This document shows, one piece after another, positions 23,903 through 32,127 of a stretch of 64,000 bases of DNA. Each line of letters begins with the position of its first letter. Positions within the stretch are counted from its first letter, which is position 1. Source of the stretch: Georgenia ruanii (GTDB lineage: Bacteria; Actinomycetota; Actinomycetes; Actinomycetales; Actinomycetaceae). Below the pieces are notes generated by a model that saw only the letters and a list, made by a program, of their open reading frames with translations, ran no database searches and was not told the DNA's origin. The DNA lies in the NCBI RefSeq assembly GCF_009193175.1, contig NZ_VUKE01000013.1, positions 62,001 to 126,000 on the forward strand. The letters run 5' to 3'. The position numbers were made by a program, and so were the translations under genes.

Positions 23903-25330
23903 ATGTCAGTGACGACAAGCCCCCACGGCGCGGAGCCCGCGACCGCGGCGCTACGCGACCCCTACAAGCTCGATCCCGCGGACATCCTCGATCCCCCGCG
24001 CGGGTGGCGGGCGAGCTGGAAGTTCTTCGGCCCCGGGTTCGTGACCAGCGCCGCCGTCGTCGGCTCCGGTGAGCTCATCACCGCCACGGCGCTGGGCGCC
24101 GAGGTCGGCTTCCTTCTGCTGTGGCTCGTCCTCGTCTCGACGTTCGTCAAGGTCGCCGTGCAGATCGAGCTGGCCCGCTGGTCCATCTCGACGGGGAAGA
24201 CCTCGGTCACGGGCTACGACGACGTCACCCCGAAGATTGCCGGCCGCGGCTGGATCTCCTACATCGGCCTGCTGATGATCCTGCAGATCGTCGTCGGGCA
24301 GGGCGGTGTCCTGGGCACCGGCGCGCTCGCGCTGAGCATGGTCATGCCCGTCGGGGGCGACCCGTTCTCGCTCGTCTCCATCGCCACCTGGGTGACGGTC
24401 ATCGTCGTGCTCGCCGTCGCGGTGCACCTGACCAACCGGTACGGCGTCATCGAGCGGGTCTCCACGATCCTGGTCGCCCTGGTCACCCTCGGCGTCATCG
24501 CCATGGTCGTCGGCCTGCAGTTCACGCCCTTCGCGTGGACCGCGACTGACATCGCCGAGGGCATGCAGTTCAAGATCCAGGTCGGCACCATGGGCGTGGC
24601 CCTGGCCATGTTCGGCATGACCGGCGTGGGCGGCGGCGAGATCACCGCCTACAGCTACTGGGTGGTCGAGAAGGGCTACGCCCGCTTCGCCGGCCCGAAC
24701 GACGGCTCCCAGGCGTGGGTCGACCGCGCCCGCGGCTGGATCTCGGTCATGAAGAAGGACGCCTTCCTCTCCTGGATCATCTACACCGTCTCGACCGCCG
24801 CCTTCTACATCCTGGGCGCCGCCGTCCTGCACCCGCAGGGGCTCGTGCCCCAGGGCACCGAGGTCCTCGAGGTCCTCTCCCGCATGTTCACCGACGTCGC
24901 GGGCGACTGGACCAAGGTCATCTTCCTGGTCGGCGCCGCCGCCGCCCTGATCAAGACCATCCTCGCCAACGTCCCCGGCTTCGCCCGGCAGGTCTCCAAC
25001 ACCCTCGCCCTCTTCGGCGCCTTCGACTGGAACAACCTCACCGTCCGCAACAAGTGGCTGCGCACGCTCATGGTGCTGCTGCCCGTCGTGTGGGGCGTGT
25101 TCTACCTGTTCGTGCAGTCCCCCGTCCTGATGATCGTCCTCGCCGGCATCGGCAACGCGGTCTACCTCATGGCCATCGTCGCCGCCGTCTGGTATCTGGG
25201 CCGCACGCAGACCGACCCCCGGGTCAAGGACGGGAAGGGCTTCACCTTCTACCTCGTCATCTCCTCGATCGCCGTCTTCGCCGTCGGGCTGCTCTCGCTG
25301 CTGGACCTCCTCGGCGTTTCGATCGGCTGA
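23903..25330 (+). CDS. Nramp-superfamily transporter with altered metal-site motifs
   Basis: This 475-residue membrane protein has about eleven helices and aligns by eye with Nramp (SLC11, MntH) proteins: WKFFGPGFVTSAAVVGSGEL begins helix 1 and FGMTGVGGGEITAYSYW is in helix 6. In canonical Nramp these positions read DPGN (helix 1) and MPHN (helix 6), the residues that bind Mn or Fe. Here they are GSGE and GGGE. The substrate is therefore probably not a simple transition metal. The ATG at 23903 has GAGAGGACC upstream; an earlier in-frame ATG (23783) gives an unlikely extension. The dehydrogenase gene follows after 32 bases, suggesting a sugar-acid or polyol pathway. Confidence 0.8.
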   Translation: MSVTTSPHGAEPATAALRDPYKLDPADILDPPRGWRASWKFFGPGFVTSAAVVGSGELITATALGAEVGFLLLWLVLVSTFVKVAVQIELARWSISTGKTSVTGYDDVTPKIAGRGWISYIGLLMILQIVVGQGGVLGTGALALSMVMPVGGDPFSLVSIATWVTVIVVLAVAVHLTNRYGVIERVSTILVALVTLGVIAMVVGLQFTPFAWTATDIAEGMQFKIQVGTMGVALAMFGMTGVGGGEITAYSYWVVEKGYARFAGPNDGSQAWVDRARGWISVMKKDAFLSWIIYTVSTAAFYILGAAVLHPQGLVPQGTEVLEVLSRMFTDVAGDWTKVIFLVGAAAALIKTILANVPGFARQVSNTLALFGAFDWNNLTVRNKWLRTLMVLLPVVWGVFYLFVQSPVLMIVLAGIGNAVYLMAIVAAVWYLGRTQTDPRVKDGKGFTFYLVISSIAVFAVGLLSLLDLLGVSIG

Positions 25331-25362
25331 GACGACACCGCACCGCGAGAAAGGAACTGGTC

Positions 25363-26406
25363 ATGAAGGCAGTCGTGGTCCACGGCAAGGACGACCTGCG
25401 CGTGGAGGAGGTGCCCGACCCGGTCACCGACCCCGACGACGTCCTCGTCGAGATGGAGTGGGGCGGGATCTGCGGCTCGGACGTGTCGTACTGGAAGCAC
25501 GGCGCCTCGGGCACCGCGGTGCTCAAGGACCCGCTGATCCTCGGTCACGAGGTGGCCGGGCACGTCGTCGAGATCGGCGCCGGTGCGGCCGCTGAGGCCG
25601 AGCGGCTCGGCGTCCGGGAGGGCACCCGCGTGACCATCCACCCGGCGACGCCGGTCGGGGACCACGCGATGCCCGCCGACCTCGCCGAGCGCACCAACCT
25701 CTGGCCCGAGGTCCGCTACTTCGGCTCCGCGGCGTTCAGCCCGCACGAGCACGGCGGGTTCGCCCGGCTGCGCACCGTCCGGCCGGACCAGCTGCGGGTC
25801 GTCCCGGACAGGGTCTCCACCAAGGAGGCGGCCCTCGCCGAGCCCTTCGGCGTTGCGCTGCACGCGGTCGCCCGGGCCGGGGACCTGTCGGGTCGCTCCG
25901 TCCTGGTGAACGGGTCCGGCCCGATCGGGGCGCTGGTGGTGGCCGCGGCGCGAGCGAAGGGGGCCGGCACGATCTACGCCTCCGACCTGTCCCCCGCCGC
26001 CCTGGAGATCGCCCGCAAGATGGGCGCCGACCACACGGTCAACCCGGCCTCGGGCGACGCGCTGCCGCAAGACGTCGAGGTCGCCTTCGAGGCCTCCGGC
26101 GCCCCCAAGGCGCTGGGCGGGGTCATCGCCGCGGTGCGCCGCGGCGGCGTCATCGTCCAGGTGGGCAACCTGCCCGCCGGTGAGGTCTCGGCGGCGCTGG
26201 GCAACCTCGTCACGCGCGAGATCGACTACCGCGGGTCCTACCGCTTCGTCGACGAGATCTCCGACGCCCTGCGCCTCATGGCCGACGGCGTCGACGTCTC
26301 GCCGCTGATGACCCACGAGGTGGAGCTCGTCGAGGCGGCCCACGGCTTTGGGCTCGCCGCCGACCGCAGCACGGGCTCGTCGAAGGTCATGCTCAAGCTC
26401 TCCTGA
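25363..26406 (+). CDS. L-idonate 5-dehydrogenase-like zinc/NAD(P) alcohol dehydrogenase
   Basis: This 347-residue medium-chain dehydrogenase has CGSDVSYWKHG (catalytic zinc Cys, about residues 38-48), GHEVAGHVVEIG (zinc ligands, about 66-77), and the Rossmann motif VNGSGPIGALV (about 183-193). The structural-zinc four-cysteine loop is absent: HPATPVGDHAMPADLAERTN occupies its place, as in many idonate/sorbitol-type members. It would oxidise a sugar alcohol or sugar acid such as L-idonate to 5-ketogluconate; the substrate is inferred from resemblance. GAGAAAGGAAC precedes the ATG. It forms a two-gene unit with the Nramp-like transporter and ends at a very strong terminator. Confidence 0.85.
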   Translation: MKAVVVHGKDDLRVEEVPDPVTDPDDVLVEMEWGGICGSDVSYWKHGASGTAVLKDPLILGHEVAGHVVEIGAGAAAEAERLGVREGTRVTIHPATPVGDHAMPADLAERTNLWPEVRYFGSAAFSPHEHGGFARLRTVRPDQLRVVPDRVSTKEAALAEPFGVALHAVARAGDLSGRSVLVNGSGPIGALVVAAARAKGAGTIYASDLSPAALEIARKMGADHTVNPASGDALPQDVEVAFEASGAPKALGGVIAAVRRGGVIVQVGNLPAGEVSAALGNLVTREIDYRGSYRFVDEISDALRLMADGVDVSPLMTHEVELVEAAHGFGLAADRSTGSSKVMLKLS

Positions 26407-26412
26407 CCGGCC

Positions 26413-26460
26413 ACGCAAGGCGCCCCTCACCGGAGCTCTCCGGCGAGGGGCGCCTTGCGT
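26413..26460. terminator. Strong bidirectional terminator after the dehydrogenase gene
   Basis: The outer stem ACGCAAGGCGCCCCTC pairs perfectly (16 bp) with its complement. An inner CCGGA/TCCGG stem closes a GCTC loop. It lies between convergent genes. Confidence 0.85.
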
Positions 26461-26513
26461 TGCGGGACCGGACGCGTGGACGACGGCGCCCCGCTCTTGT
26501 GAACTGTGCGCGG

Positions 26514-27308
26514 TCAGCCGCGGGTCAGCGCCGTCCTTGCAGTGCGGACCTCGAAGGGCGCGGAGCTCTCCGTGGTGACGGCGAACCCCTGCACCGGCTG
26601 CCACACGCCCGAGCCGGCGACCCGGAACTCGCCGGCCCATCGCGTCGTCACAGTCACCGTCCGGCCCTCGGCGGCCCCGGTGTAGACGTGGCTCACCGTG
26701 TGGTTCGGGTAGGGCGCGCCGGGGTCGGTGGTCCGGACAGGGCCCGCACCGTCGCCGAAGTCCCAGGTGAAGTCGGCAGGCCTGACCCGGACATCAACGG
26801 GCGTGTCGAGCACGACCGTGCTGAAGCTCTGCGCCGCCGCCTCGGTCCAGACGATGGTGTCGATGTTGACGAGCACCCAGCCCTGGTCCGGCTGGACGGT
26901 AAGGCCGCCGGGTGCGATCGGGAGGCGCTGGATGTCCTGCGCCGTCACGACGACGGGTGGCGTTTGCTGGCTGGGGTCACCCGGTGGAGGAATGGCGGTG
27001 ACGTCGGGAAGATTGAGGGCGATCTCGTTTTCGCAGGGCTTGTATCGATGGGTGTGTGGGCCGATCTGCACATACTGACCGCAGGCCGCTTGGTTGAACG
27101 CCCGCTTCCAGTCAACTTCCGATCTAGGCCTCGCGTTCACGGCCCCGCGCACGTTTACCTTTTCGTCGCCTACAACGGTGACGGCGCTGCCCCCTGCTTC
27201 TGCCCCGATACGGGTTCCATCCGCGGCAAAAGCCGGCTGTGCAGCAAGCATGCCAATAAAGACCAGCGCAACAGCTGTGGCGACGGCTTCACTTAGAGAA
27301 AGTTTCAT
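26514..27308 (-). CDS. Secreted PKD-domain protein
   Basis: This 264-residue protein starts MKLSLSEAVATAVALVFIG and has a signal peptide ending in QPAFA. The middle is uncharacterised, with a Cys pair (NQAACGQYVQ, RYKPCENEI). The last 120 residues form a PKD-type beta-sandwich, recognised by PADFTWDFGDGAGP and HVYTGAAEGRTVTVTTRW. PKD domains mediate extracellular protein or carbohydrate contacts. The ATG at 27308 lies inside the 3' end of the DUF6318 gene, and the ribosome-binding site is weak (AGGTCGAAG). Codons of its first third are noticeably AT-richer than those of neighbours, suggesting recent acquisition. Confidence 0.7.
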   Translation of the reverse strand: MKLSLSEAVATAVALVFIGMLAAQPAFAADGTRIGAEAGGSAVTVVGDEKVNVRGAVNARPRSEVDWKRAFNQAACGQYVQIGPHTHRYKPCENEIALNLPDVTAIPPPGDPSQQTPPVVVTAQDIQRLPIAPGGLTVQPDQGWVLVNIDTIVWTEAAAQSFSTVVLDTPVDVRVRPADFTWDFGDGAGPVRTTDPGAPYPNHTVSHVYTGAAEGRTVTVTTRWAGEFRVAGSGVWQPVQGFAVTTESSAPFEVRTARTALTRG

Positions 27309-27891
27309 CTTCGACCTGGCCCTCACGGATCCTCCACCCGTCTCCGTCACGGCCGACGGCGAACACGATCACGTTCACACCACCTTGATGCTCGTCAACT
27401 AGGCTGGTTCCCGCGAAAGATTTCGATGGTGCCTCACGGGCGCGGATATCGACGCGAAAATAGTCGTTCCCTTCACGGGGAGGGCGGCTCACAATCTTCT
27501 CCACGGACATTTCTCCGCCGACTGCATGGCCGCCGGAACCGTACAAAGCCGCGACGCTCTCAACGACACCCGCACAGAACACGCACTCCGGGTGCGACAT
27601 CGCCTTCCACTCGGTGAGGTCACCGGTGGCATACACGTAGGGGTACAGCTGCAGGAAGTACTGGGCGGCCGCCTCGGCGCCGGCCACGTCGTCTCTGCGC
27701 ATCGCGTCGGGCGGCACGGGCTTCTCGGCCTCGGGACCCTCCGCCGCGGTGGGCGACGGAGCCGCTGACGCCGTCGTCGGGTCGGCCGTGGGCTGCGGGT
27801 CCGCGTCTGCCGTGCACCCGGCGAGCAGCGCCGTGGCGGCCAGCATTCCGAGGCCACCGGCCGACGCGCCACGCTCCACCCCCAGAGCCAT
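27289..27891 (-). CDS. DUF6318-like lipoprotein
   Basis: This 200-residue protein has a lipoprotein signal (MLAATALLAGC, Cys near residue 26), a Thr/Ala/Pro-rich linker, and a compact domain containing YFLQLYPYVYATGDLTEW, SHPECVFCAG and DYFRVDIRARE. The CxxC within PECVFC and the overall layout match the actinobacterial family annotated DUF6318 (from memory). The function is unknown; the protein is expected on the outer face of the membrane. It overlaps the PKD gene by about 20 bases, so both are probably co-translated and may work together at the cell surface. Confidence 0.7.
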   Translation of the reverse strand: MALGVERGASAGGLGMLAATALLAGCTADADPQPTADPTTASAAPSPTAAEGPEAEKPVPPDAMRRDDVAGAEAAAQYFLQLYPYVYATGDLTEWKAMSHPECVFCAGVVESVAALYGSGGHAVGGEMSVEKIVSRPPREGNDYFRVDIRAREAPSKSFAGTSLVDEHQGGVNVIVFAVGRDGDGWRIREGQVEDETFSK

Positions 27892-27970
27892 GCGGCGACG
27901 GTAGTGGCAGCCACGGGCGAGCGGCTAGGGATTCGCGAAACTGTGGATGCGAACCCCTGAGGAATGGGGT

Positions 27971-28022
27971 GCACGACGGCGGAGGGCCGGCACCCGTGGG
28001 TGCCGGCCCTCCACTGTCGTGC
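27971..28022 (-). terminator. Terminator after the RNase E/G gene
   Basis: GGAGGGCCGGCACC pairs perfectly with its complement around CGTG (27981-28012). Flanking GCACGAC/GTCGTGC arms extend the stem. It starts six bases after the stop codon of the minus-strand gene. Confidence 0.85.
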
Positions 28023-28027
28023 GCTGC

Positions 28028-31000
28028 CTACTTCTTCTCGGGCAGGTCGAGCGTGACGATCTTCGTCTCCCCCGGCGTCACCACGCCGCTGGCGACGGCC
28101 CGGCGGCTGCGCCGACGCTTCGGCGCCGGCTCCGTCGTCGTCTCGACCGTGGACGGCACCGGTGCCGCGATCGCGGGCGGCTCGACCACCACGTCGCCCT
28201 GCCCCTCGTCGGTCCGCTCCGCACCGGTCACATCCGCGTGGGCCATCCGCGAGGTCGTCGCCTCACCGGCGGGCGGCACCGCCGCGTGGGCGCCGATCAC
28301 GCCCGTCTTCAGCGGCGCAGCGGGCGCAGACGAGGCGGGCGCCACCTCAGCGGCCGCGACCTGAGGAGCGGCCTCGGCCACCTTCTCCGGCGCCGCCGGC
28401 GCGGCCTCGTCGGAGGCCCCGGCCTCGTCGGAGCCCCCCCCGGTCGCCGCGGGCTCACCTGCCGACGCGGGCGCGGAGGCGGGCGCCTCCTTCTTGGTGC
28501 CGTGGCTCTCCTGGTGGGCGTTCGCGGCCGCGGCGGCGATCGTCGCGAGCGTGGCCTTGACGGCCTCTCGCGCGGCCACCGCCGCCTCGTCCTCCACGGG
28601 CGCCTCCGCCTCGGGGGCGGGCTCGGCGGCCGGCTGCGCGCCGCGCCGTCCCCGTCGGCGCGAGCCGGAACCGGAACCGGACTCCTCGGCGTGCGCGTGG
28701 CCGTCGCCCGAGCCGGTCTTCTCCACCGGCTCCTCGTGCACGATGAACCCGCGCCCGTTGCAGCACTCGCACGGGGTGGAGAACGCCTCGACGAGGCCCT
28801 GCCCCACCCGCTTGCGGGTCATCTGCACCAGGCCGAGCGAGGTCACCTCGGCCACCTGGTGGCGGGTGCGGTCCCGGCCCAGGCACTCGAGCAGCCGGCG
28901 CATGACGAGGTCGCGGTTCGACTCGAGCACCATGTCGATGAAGTCGATGACGATGATGCCGCCGATGTCCCGCAGCCGGAGCTGCCGGACGATCTCCTCG
29001 GCCGCCTCGATGTTGTTCCGGGTGACCGTCTCCTCCAGCGTGCCGCCGGAACCGGTGAACTTCCCGGTGTTGACGTCGATGACGGTCATCGCCTCGGTGC
29101 GGTCGATGATGAGGGACCCGCCCGAGGGCAGCCAGACCTTGCGGTCCATGCCCTTGGCGAGCTGCTCGTCGACCCGGTACTCGCTGAAGACGTCCTTGCG
29201 GTCCGTCCAGTGGTGAAGCCGGTCGGCCAGGTCGGGCGAGAGCTCGCGGACGTACTGCGAGATCGTCTGCCACGCGGTGTCGCCGGCGACGACGAGGTTC
29301 TCGAAGTCCTCGTTGAACACGTCGCGCACCACCCGCACGGCGAGCTCGGGCTCGCCCTTGAGCAGCACCGGCGCGCTCTTGGCGTTCTTGGCCTTGGCCT
29401 CGATGTCCGCCCACTGCTTGGTGAGCCGCTCGACGTCGGCGCGCAGCTGCTCCTCGGTGGCCCCCTCGGCGGCGGTGCGGACGATGACGCCGGCGCCGTC
29501 GGGCACGATCTGCTTGAGCAGCTTCTTCAGCCGCGCGCGCTCGTTCTCCGGCAGCTTGCGGGAGATGCCGGTCATGGCCCCCGACGGCACCAGCACCAGG
29601 TGCCGCCCGGCCAGGGTGATCTGGGAGGTCAGCCGGGCGCCCTTGTGCCCGATCGGGTCCTTGGTGACCTGCACGAGCACCGAGTCCCCGGACTTCAGCG
29701 CCTGCTCGATGCGGCGGGGCTGGCCCTCCATGCCGGCGGCGTCCCAGTTGACCTCGCCGGCGTAGAGCACTGCGTTGCGGCCCTTGCCGAGGTCGACGAA
29801 CGCGGCCTCCATCGAGGGCAGCACGTTCTGCACGCGGCCGAGGTAGACGTTGCCGACCATCGAGGTCTGCGTGTGGCGGGCGACGTAGTGCTCGACGAGG
29901 ATCCCGTCCTCGAGGACGCCGATCTGGTTGAGCCCGTCCTTCTCGCGCACCACCATCGAGCGCTTGACCGCCTCGCGGCGCGCCAGGAACTCGGACTCGG
30001 TGATCGTCGGACGACGGCGGCCGGCCTCGCGACCCTCCCGGCGGCGCTGACGCTTGGCCTCCAGCCGGGTGGAGCCCTTGAGTGCGGTGACCTCGTCGCG
30101 GGCGCTGCGCCCGCCGGTCTCGGCCTCGCCGGTGCGGCTGCGGCGGCGACGACGGCGACGGCGCGAGCTCGACGTGCCCTCCTCGCCCTCGGCCTCGACC
30201 TCGGCGTCGGCGTCGGCGTCGGCCTCGGTGGCCTCCGCCTCCTCGGCGCTCTCGTCCTCGGTCTCGGAGGGAGTCGCGGCGGACTCCTCCTCCGCGGCCT
30301 CCTCGCCGCCCTCGTGCTGGTTGCGGTTGCGGCGTCCGCGCCCGCCGCGACGGCGACGACGACGCCCGCCGGCGTGCTCCTCCTCGCCCTCGGCGGTCTC
30401 GGCCGGCTGCTCCTCGGGCTCGGTGGGCTCGGCGGTCTCGGGCGCCTCCTCGGCGGGGGCGGGCGCACCGGCCGGGGCCTGTGCCCGCCGGCGGCGGCGG
30501 GCCTTGGTGGCGTCGGGCGCCTGGAACAACAGCGCCGTGGCAGGCAGCCGGGGCCCGCCCTCCTCCTCCGGCGCCTGGGGCTGCTCGCCACCGGCGGCCG
30601 CGACGTCCTCGAAGGCGGCCTCGGCCAGCTCCTCGTCGGTCGGCTCCTCCTCCGCCTCCTCCTCGGGCTCCCCCGCGGCCTCGGCGGCAGGGCGGACGCC
30701 GAGCTCGGCCAGGACGTCGAGCTTCTGCTCGGGAGACCGGACGGGGGCGGTGGCGCGGCGGCTGCGACGGGCGGGCCGCTTGGAGGCCTGCTCCGCCTCG
30801 CCGGCACCGTCGGAGGCGTCCTCGACGGCCAGGCCGGTGGTGTCCTCCCCGAGCGCCGGACCCTGGAGCTCGCGGGCGGGGGTCTCCGGCGCGCTGTCCT
30901 CGGCGGCGGTGGCCGTCGTGTCCTCGGCCTTGACCTCGCCGGTGTCGCCGGTGAGCGCCGGGCCGGGGATCTCCTTGCCGGTGCCCGTGGACGGGCCGGC

Positions 31001-31654
31001 CACCTGCTCCTCGATGGACTTCTTGGTGGTGCGCCGCGTGCGGGTCTTCTTCGGCGCGGGCGCCTCGGCGGGCTCGGTCGCGGCGGGTGCCGCCCCGGCG
31101 GCCTCGGTGGGCGTCGTCCGGTCGGCGTCGGCGGGTGCGGCCGCGGAATCAGCGGCCTCGGCCGGTGCGCCGGCGTTCTCGGCCGTGGCGCTCTCCGCGG
31201 CCTGGGCGGTCTTGTCGGTCTTCTTCGTGGTGGCGCGGCGCGTGGCGGTGCGCCGGGCCGGCGCCTTCTTCGCCGCCGCTTCCTGGGCCGGGGCCGCATC
31301 CGGGGCCTCCTGGGCCGCCGCGGCCGGGGCCTCCTGGCCGGCGGGGGCCTGCCCGTCGGCCGGCGCGGCCTTCTTCGCCGGCGCCTTGCGGGCACGGGTG
31401 GCCCGCTTCTTGGGGGCCGTCTCGGCGGCGTCCGCCTTCGCAGACTCCGCCTCGGGCGCGGTGCCCGCCTTGGGCGCGGGCGCTGCCTCGGACGTGCCCT
31501 GGTCCGCCGGCGTGCCGGCGGTCTCGGGCGCGCCCTCGCCGGACGCCTGAGGCCCCGTCGCCGGGCTCGTCGCGCGGCGCGAGCGGGTGCGACGCGCCGG
31601 CTTCTGGTCTTCCGCTGCGGTCTCCGCGCCGGAGTCGATCGTCTCGTCGTTCAC
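28028..31654 (-). CDS. rne: Ribonuclease E/G family protein
   Basis: This 1208-residue endoribonuclease matures rRNA and tRNA and initiates mRNA decay. The first 500 or so residues are an Ala/Glu/Lys-rich disordered region with Arg-rich patches ([15 protein letters not shown]). The catalytic core follows: an S1 domain (QTSMVGNVYLGRVQNVLPSM), the DNase I-like region with VIDVNTGKFTG and GGIIVIDFIDM, and the zinc-link CECCNGRGF. A C-terminal disordered Ala-rich tail of about 250 residues ends the protein. A central core flanked by long disordered arms is the actinobacterial layout. The GTG at 31654 has AAGGGGAG upstream; the longer upstream frame lacks a ribosome-binding site. Confidence 0.95.
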   Translation of the reverse strand: MNDETIDSGAETAAEDQKPARRTRSRRATSPATGPQASGEGAPETAGTPADQGTSEAAPAPKAGTAPEAESAKADAAETAPKKRATRARKAPAKKAAPADGQAPAGQEAPAAAAQEAPDAAPAQEAAAKKAPARRTATRRATTKKTDKTAQAAESATAENAGAPAEAADSAAAPADADRTTPTEAAGAAPAATEPAEAPAPKKTRTRRTTKKSIEEQVAGPSTGTGKEIPGPALTGDTGEVKAEDTTATAAEDSAPETPARELQGPALGEDTTGLAVEDASDGAGEAEQASKRPARRSRRATAPVRSPEQKLDVLAELGVRPAAEAAGEPEEEAEEEPTDEELAEAAFEDVAAAGGEQPQAPEEEGGPRLPATALLFQAPDATKARRRRRAQAPAGAPAPAEEAPETAEPTEPEEQPAETAEGEEEHAGGRRRRRRGGRGRRNRNQHEGGEEAAEEESAATPSETEDESAEEAEATEADADADAEVEAEGEEGTSSSRRRRRRRRSRTGEAETGGRSARDEVTALKGSTRLEAKRQRRREGREAGRRRPTITESEFLARREAVKRSMVVREKDGLNQIGVLEDGILVEHYVARHTQTSMVGNVYLGRVQNVLPSMEAAFVDLGKGRNAVLYAGEVNWDAAGMEGQPRRIEQALKSGDSVLVQVTKDPIGHKGARLTSQITLAGRHLVLVPSGAMTGISRKLPENERARLKKLLKQIVPDGAGVIVRTAAEGATEEQLRADVERLTKQWADIEAKAKNAKSAPVLLKGEPELAVRVVRDVFNEDFENLVVAGDTAWQTISQYVRELSPDLADRLHHWTDRKDVFSEYRVDEQLAKGMDRKVWLPSGGSLIIDRTEAMTVIDVNTGKFTGSGGTLEETVTRNNIEAAEEIVRQLRLRDIGGIIVIDFIDMVLESNRDLVMRRLLECLGRDRTRHQVAEVTSLGLVQMTRKRVGQGLVEAFSTPCECCNGRGFIVHEEPVEKTGSGDGHAHAEESGSGSGSRRRGRRGAQPAAEPAPEAEAPVEDEAAVAAREAVKATLATIAAAAANAHQESHGTKKEAPASAPASAGEPAATGGGSDEAGASDEAAPAAPEKVAEAAPQVAAAEVAPASSAPAAPLKTGVIGAHAAVPPAGEATTSRMAHADVTGAERTDEGQGDVVVEPPAIAAPVPSTVETTTEPAPKRRRSRRAVASGVVTPGETKIVTLDLPEKK

Positions 31655-32127
31655 GGGGTACTCCCCTTGCCCCCGGCCGCCGCCCACACCCACGGCGCCC
31701 GCGGGCGGTTCAGTCGTCCGCACGAGGCGGACGGAAGTCCATGTGGTACGCCCGGCGCGCCGTGAAGCGCAAACCTGACGCCGACGGCGGTCGGCCTGCC
31801 GACCTGCCCTCATGGCTGCTCGGCCACGGGCACCCTGACCCCTGCTGCAGCGCACCCACCGTGAGGCGGGGCGGCGCGAGGTGAGCCAGGACCGGTGCGG
31901 TCGCGACGTCGTCGGACCGGAGAACGGGGTGTGGTGCTGCCCTCCGGCCGGAAGAAGTATCTCACAGTGCCTCGCGACCGGCCCCGCGGACGCGCCGGCG
32001 ATCGTGACGGGCCGTCATCTTCCGGGACGTTGGTCCCGGCCCGCCCCGAGACGCCGCTCGTACGTTGGCTGCACGACAGCCGCGGTTTTCGGCTGCTCGC
32101 ACGCTTCTCATCACGAAGGGCGCCCCG
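31655..32127. promoter_or_regulatory. Divergent control region of rne and cydABDC
   Basis: A 473-base gap with no gene. It contains the palindrome TGACGGGCCGTCA (32005-32017), the DosR-like box at 32024-32037, and a CAGCCG/CGGCTG hairpin at 32077-32095. GAAGGG precedes the cydA GTG. No convincing -10/-35 pair was identified. Confidence 0.5.
32024..32037. promoter_or_regulatory. DosR/DevR-box-like palindrome upstream of cydABDC
   Basis: GGGACGTTGGTCCC has the GGGAC-N4-GTCCC layout of the DosR box of mycobacteria and relatives. It lies about 90 bases before cydA. A Dos-like kinase and regulator are encoded just downstream of the operon. Confidence 0.5.

Noticed and set aside
23903-25330. Calling the transporter a standard MntH manganese importer
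   Set aside because: The DPGN and MPHN metal-binding motifs are absent at the aligned positions.
27947-31765. Very long plus-strand open frame (over 1200 codons) opposite RNase E/G
   Set aside because: It is the antisense shadow of rne; its translation is Leu/Gly/Arg-rich with no motif, while the minus strand carries all RNase E/G motifs.
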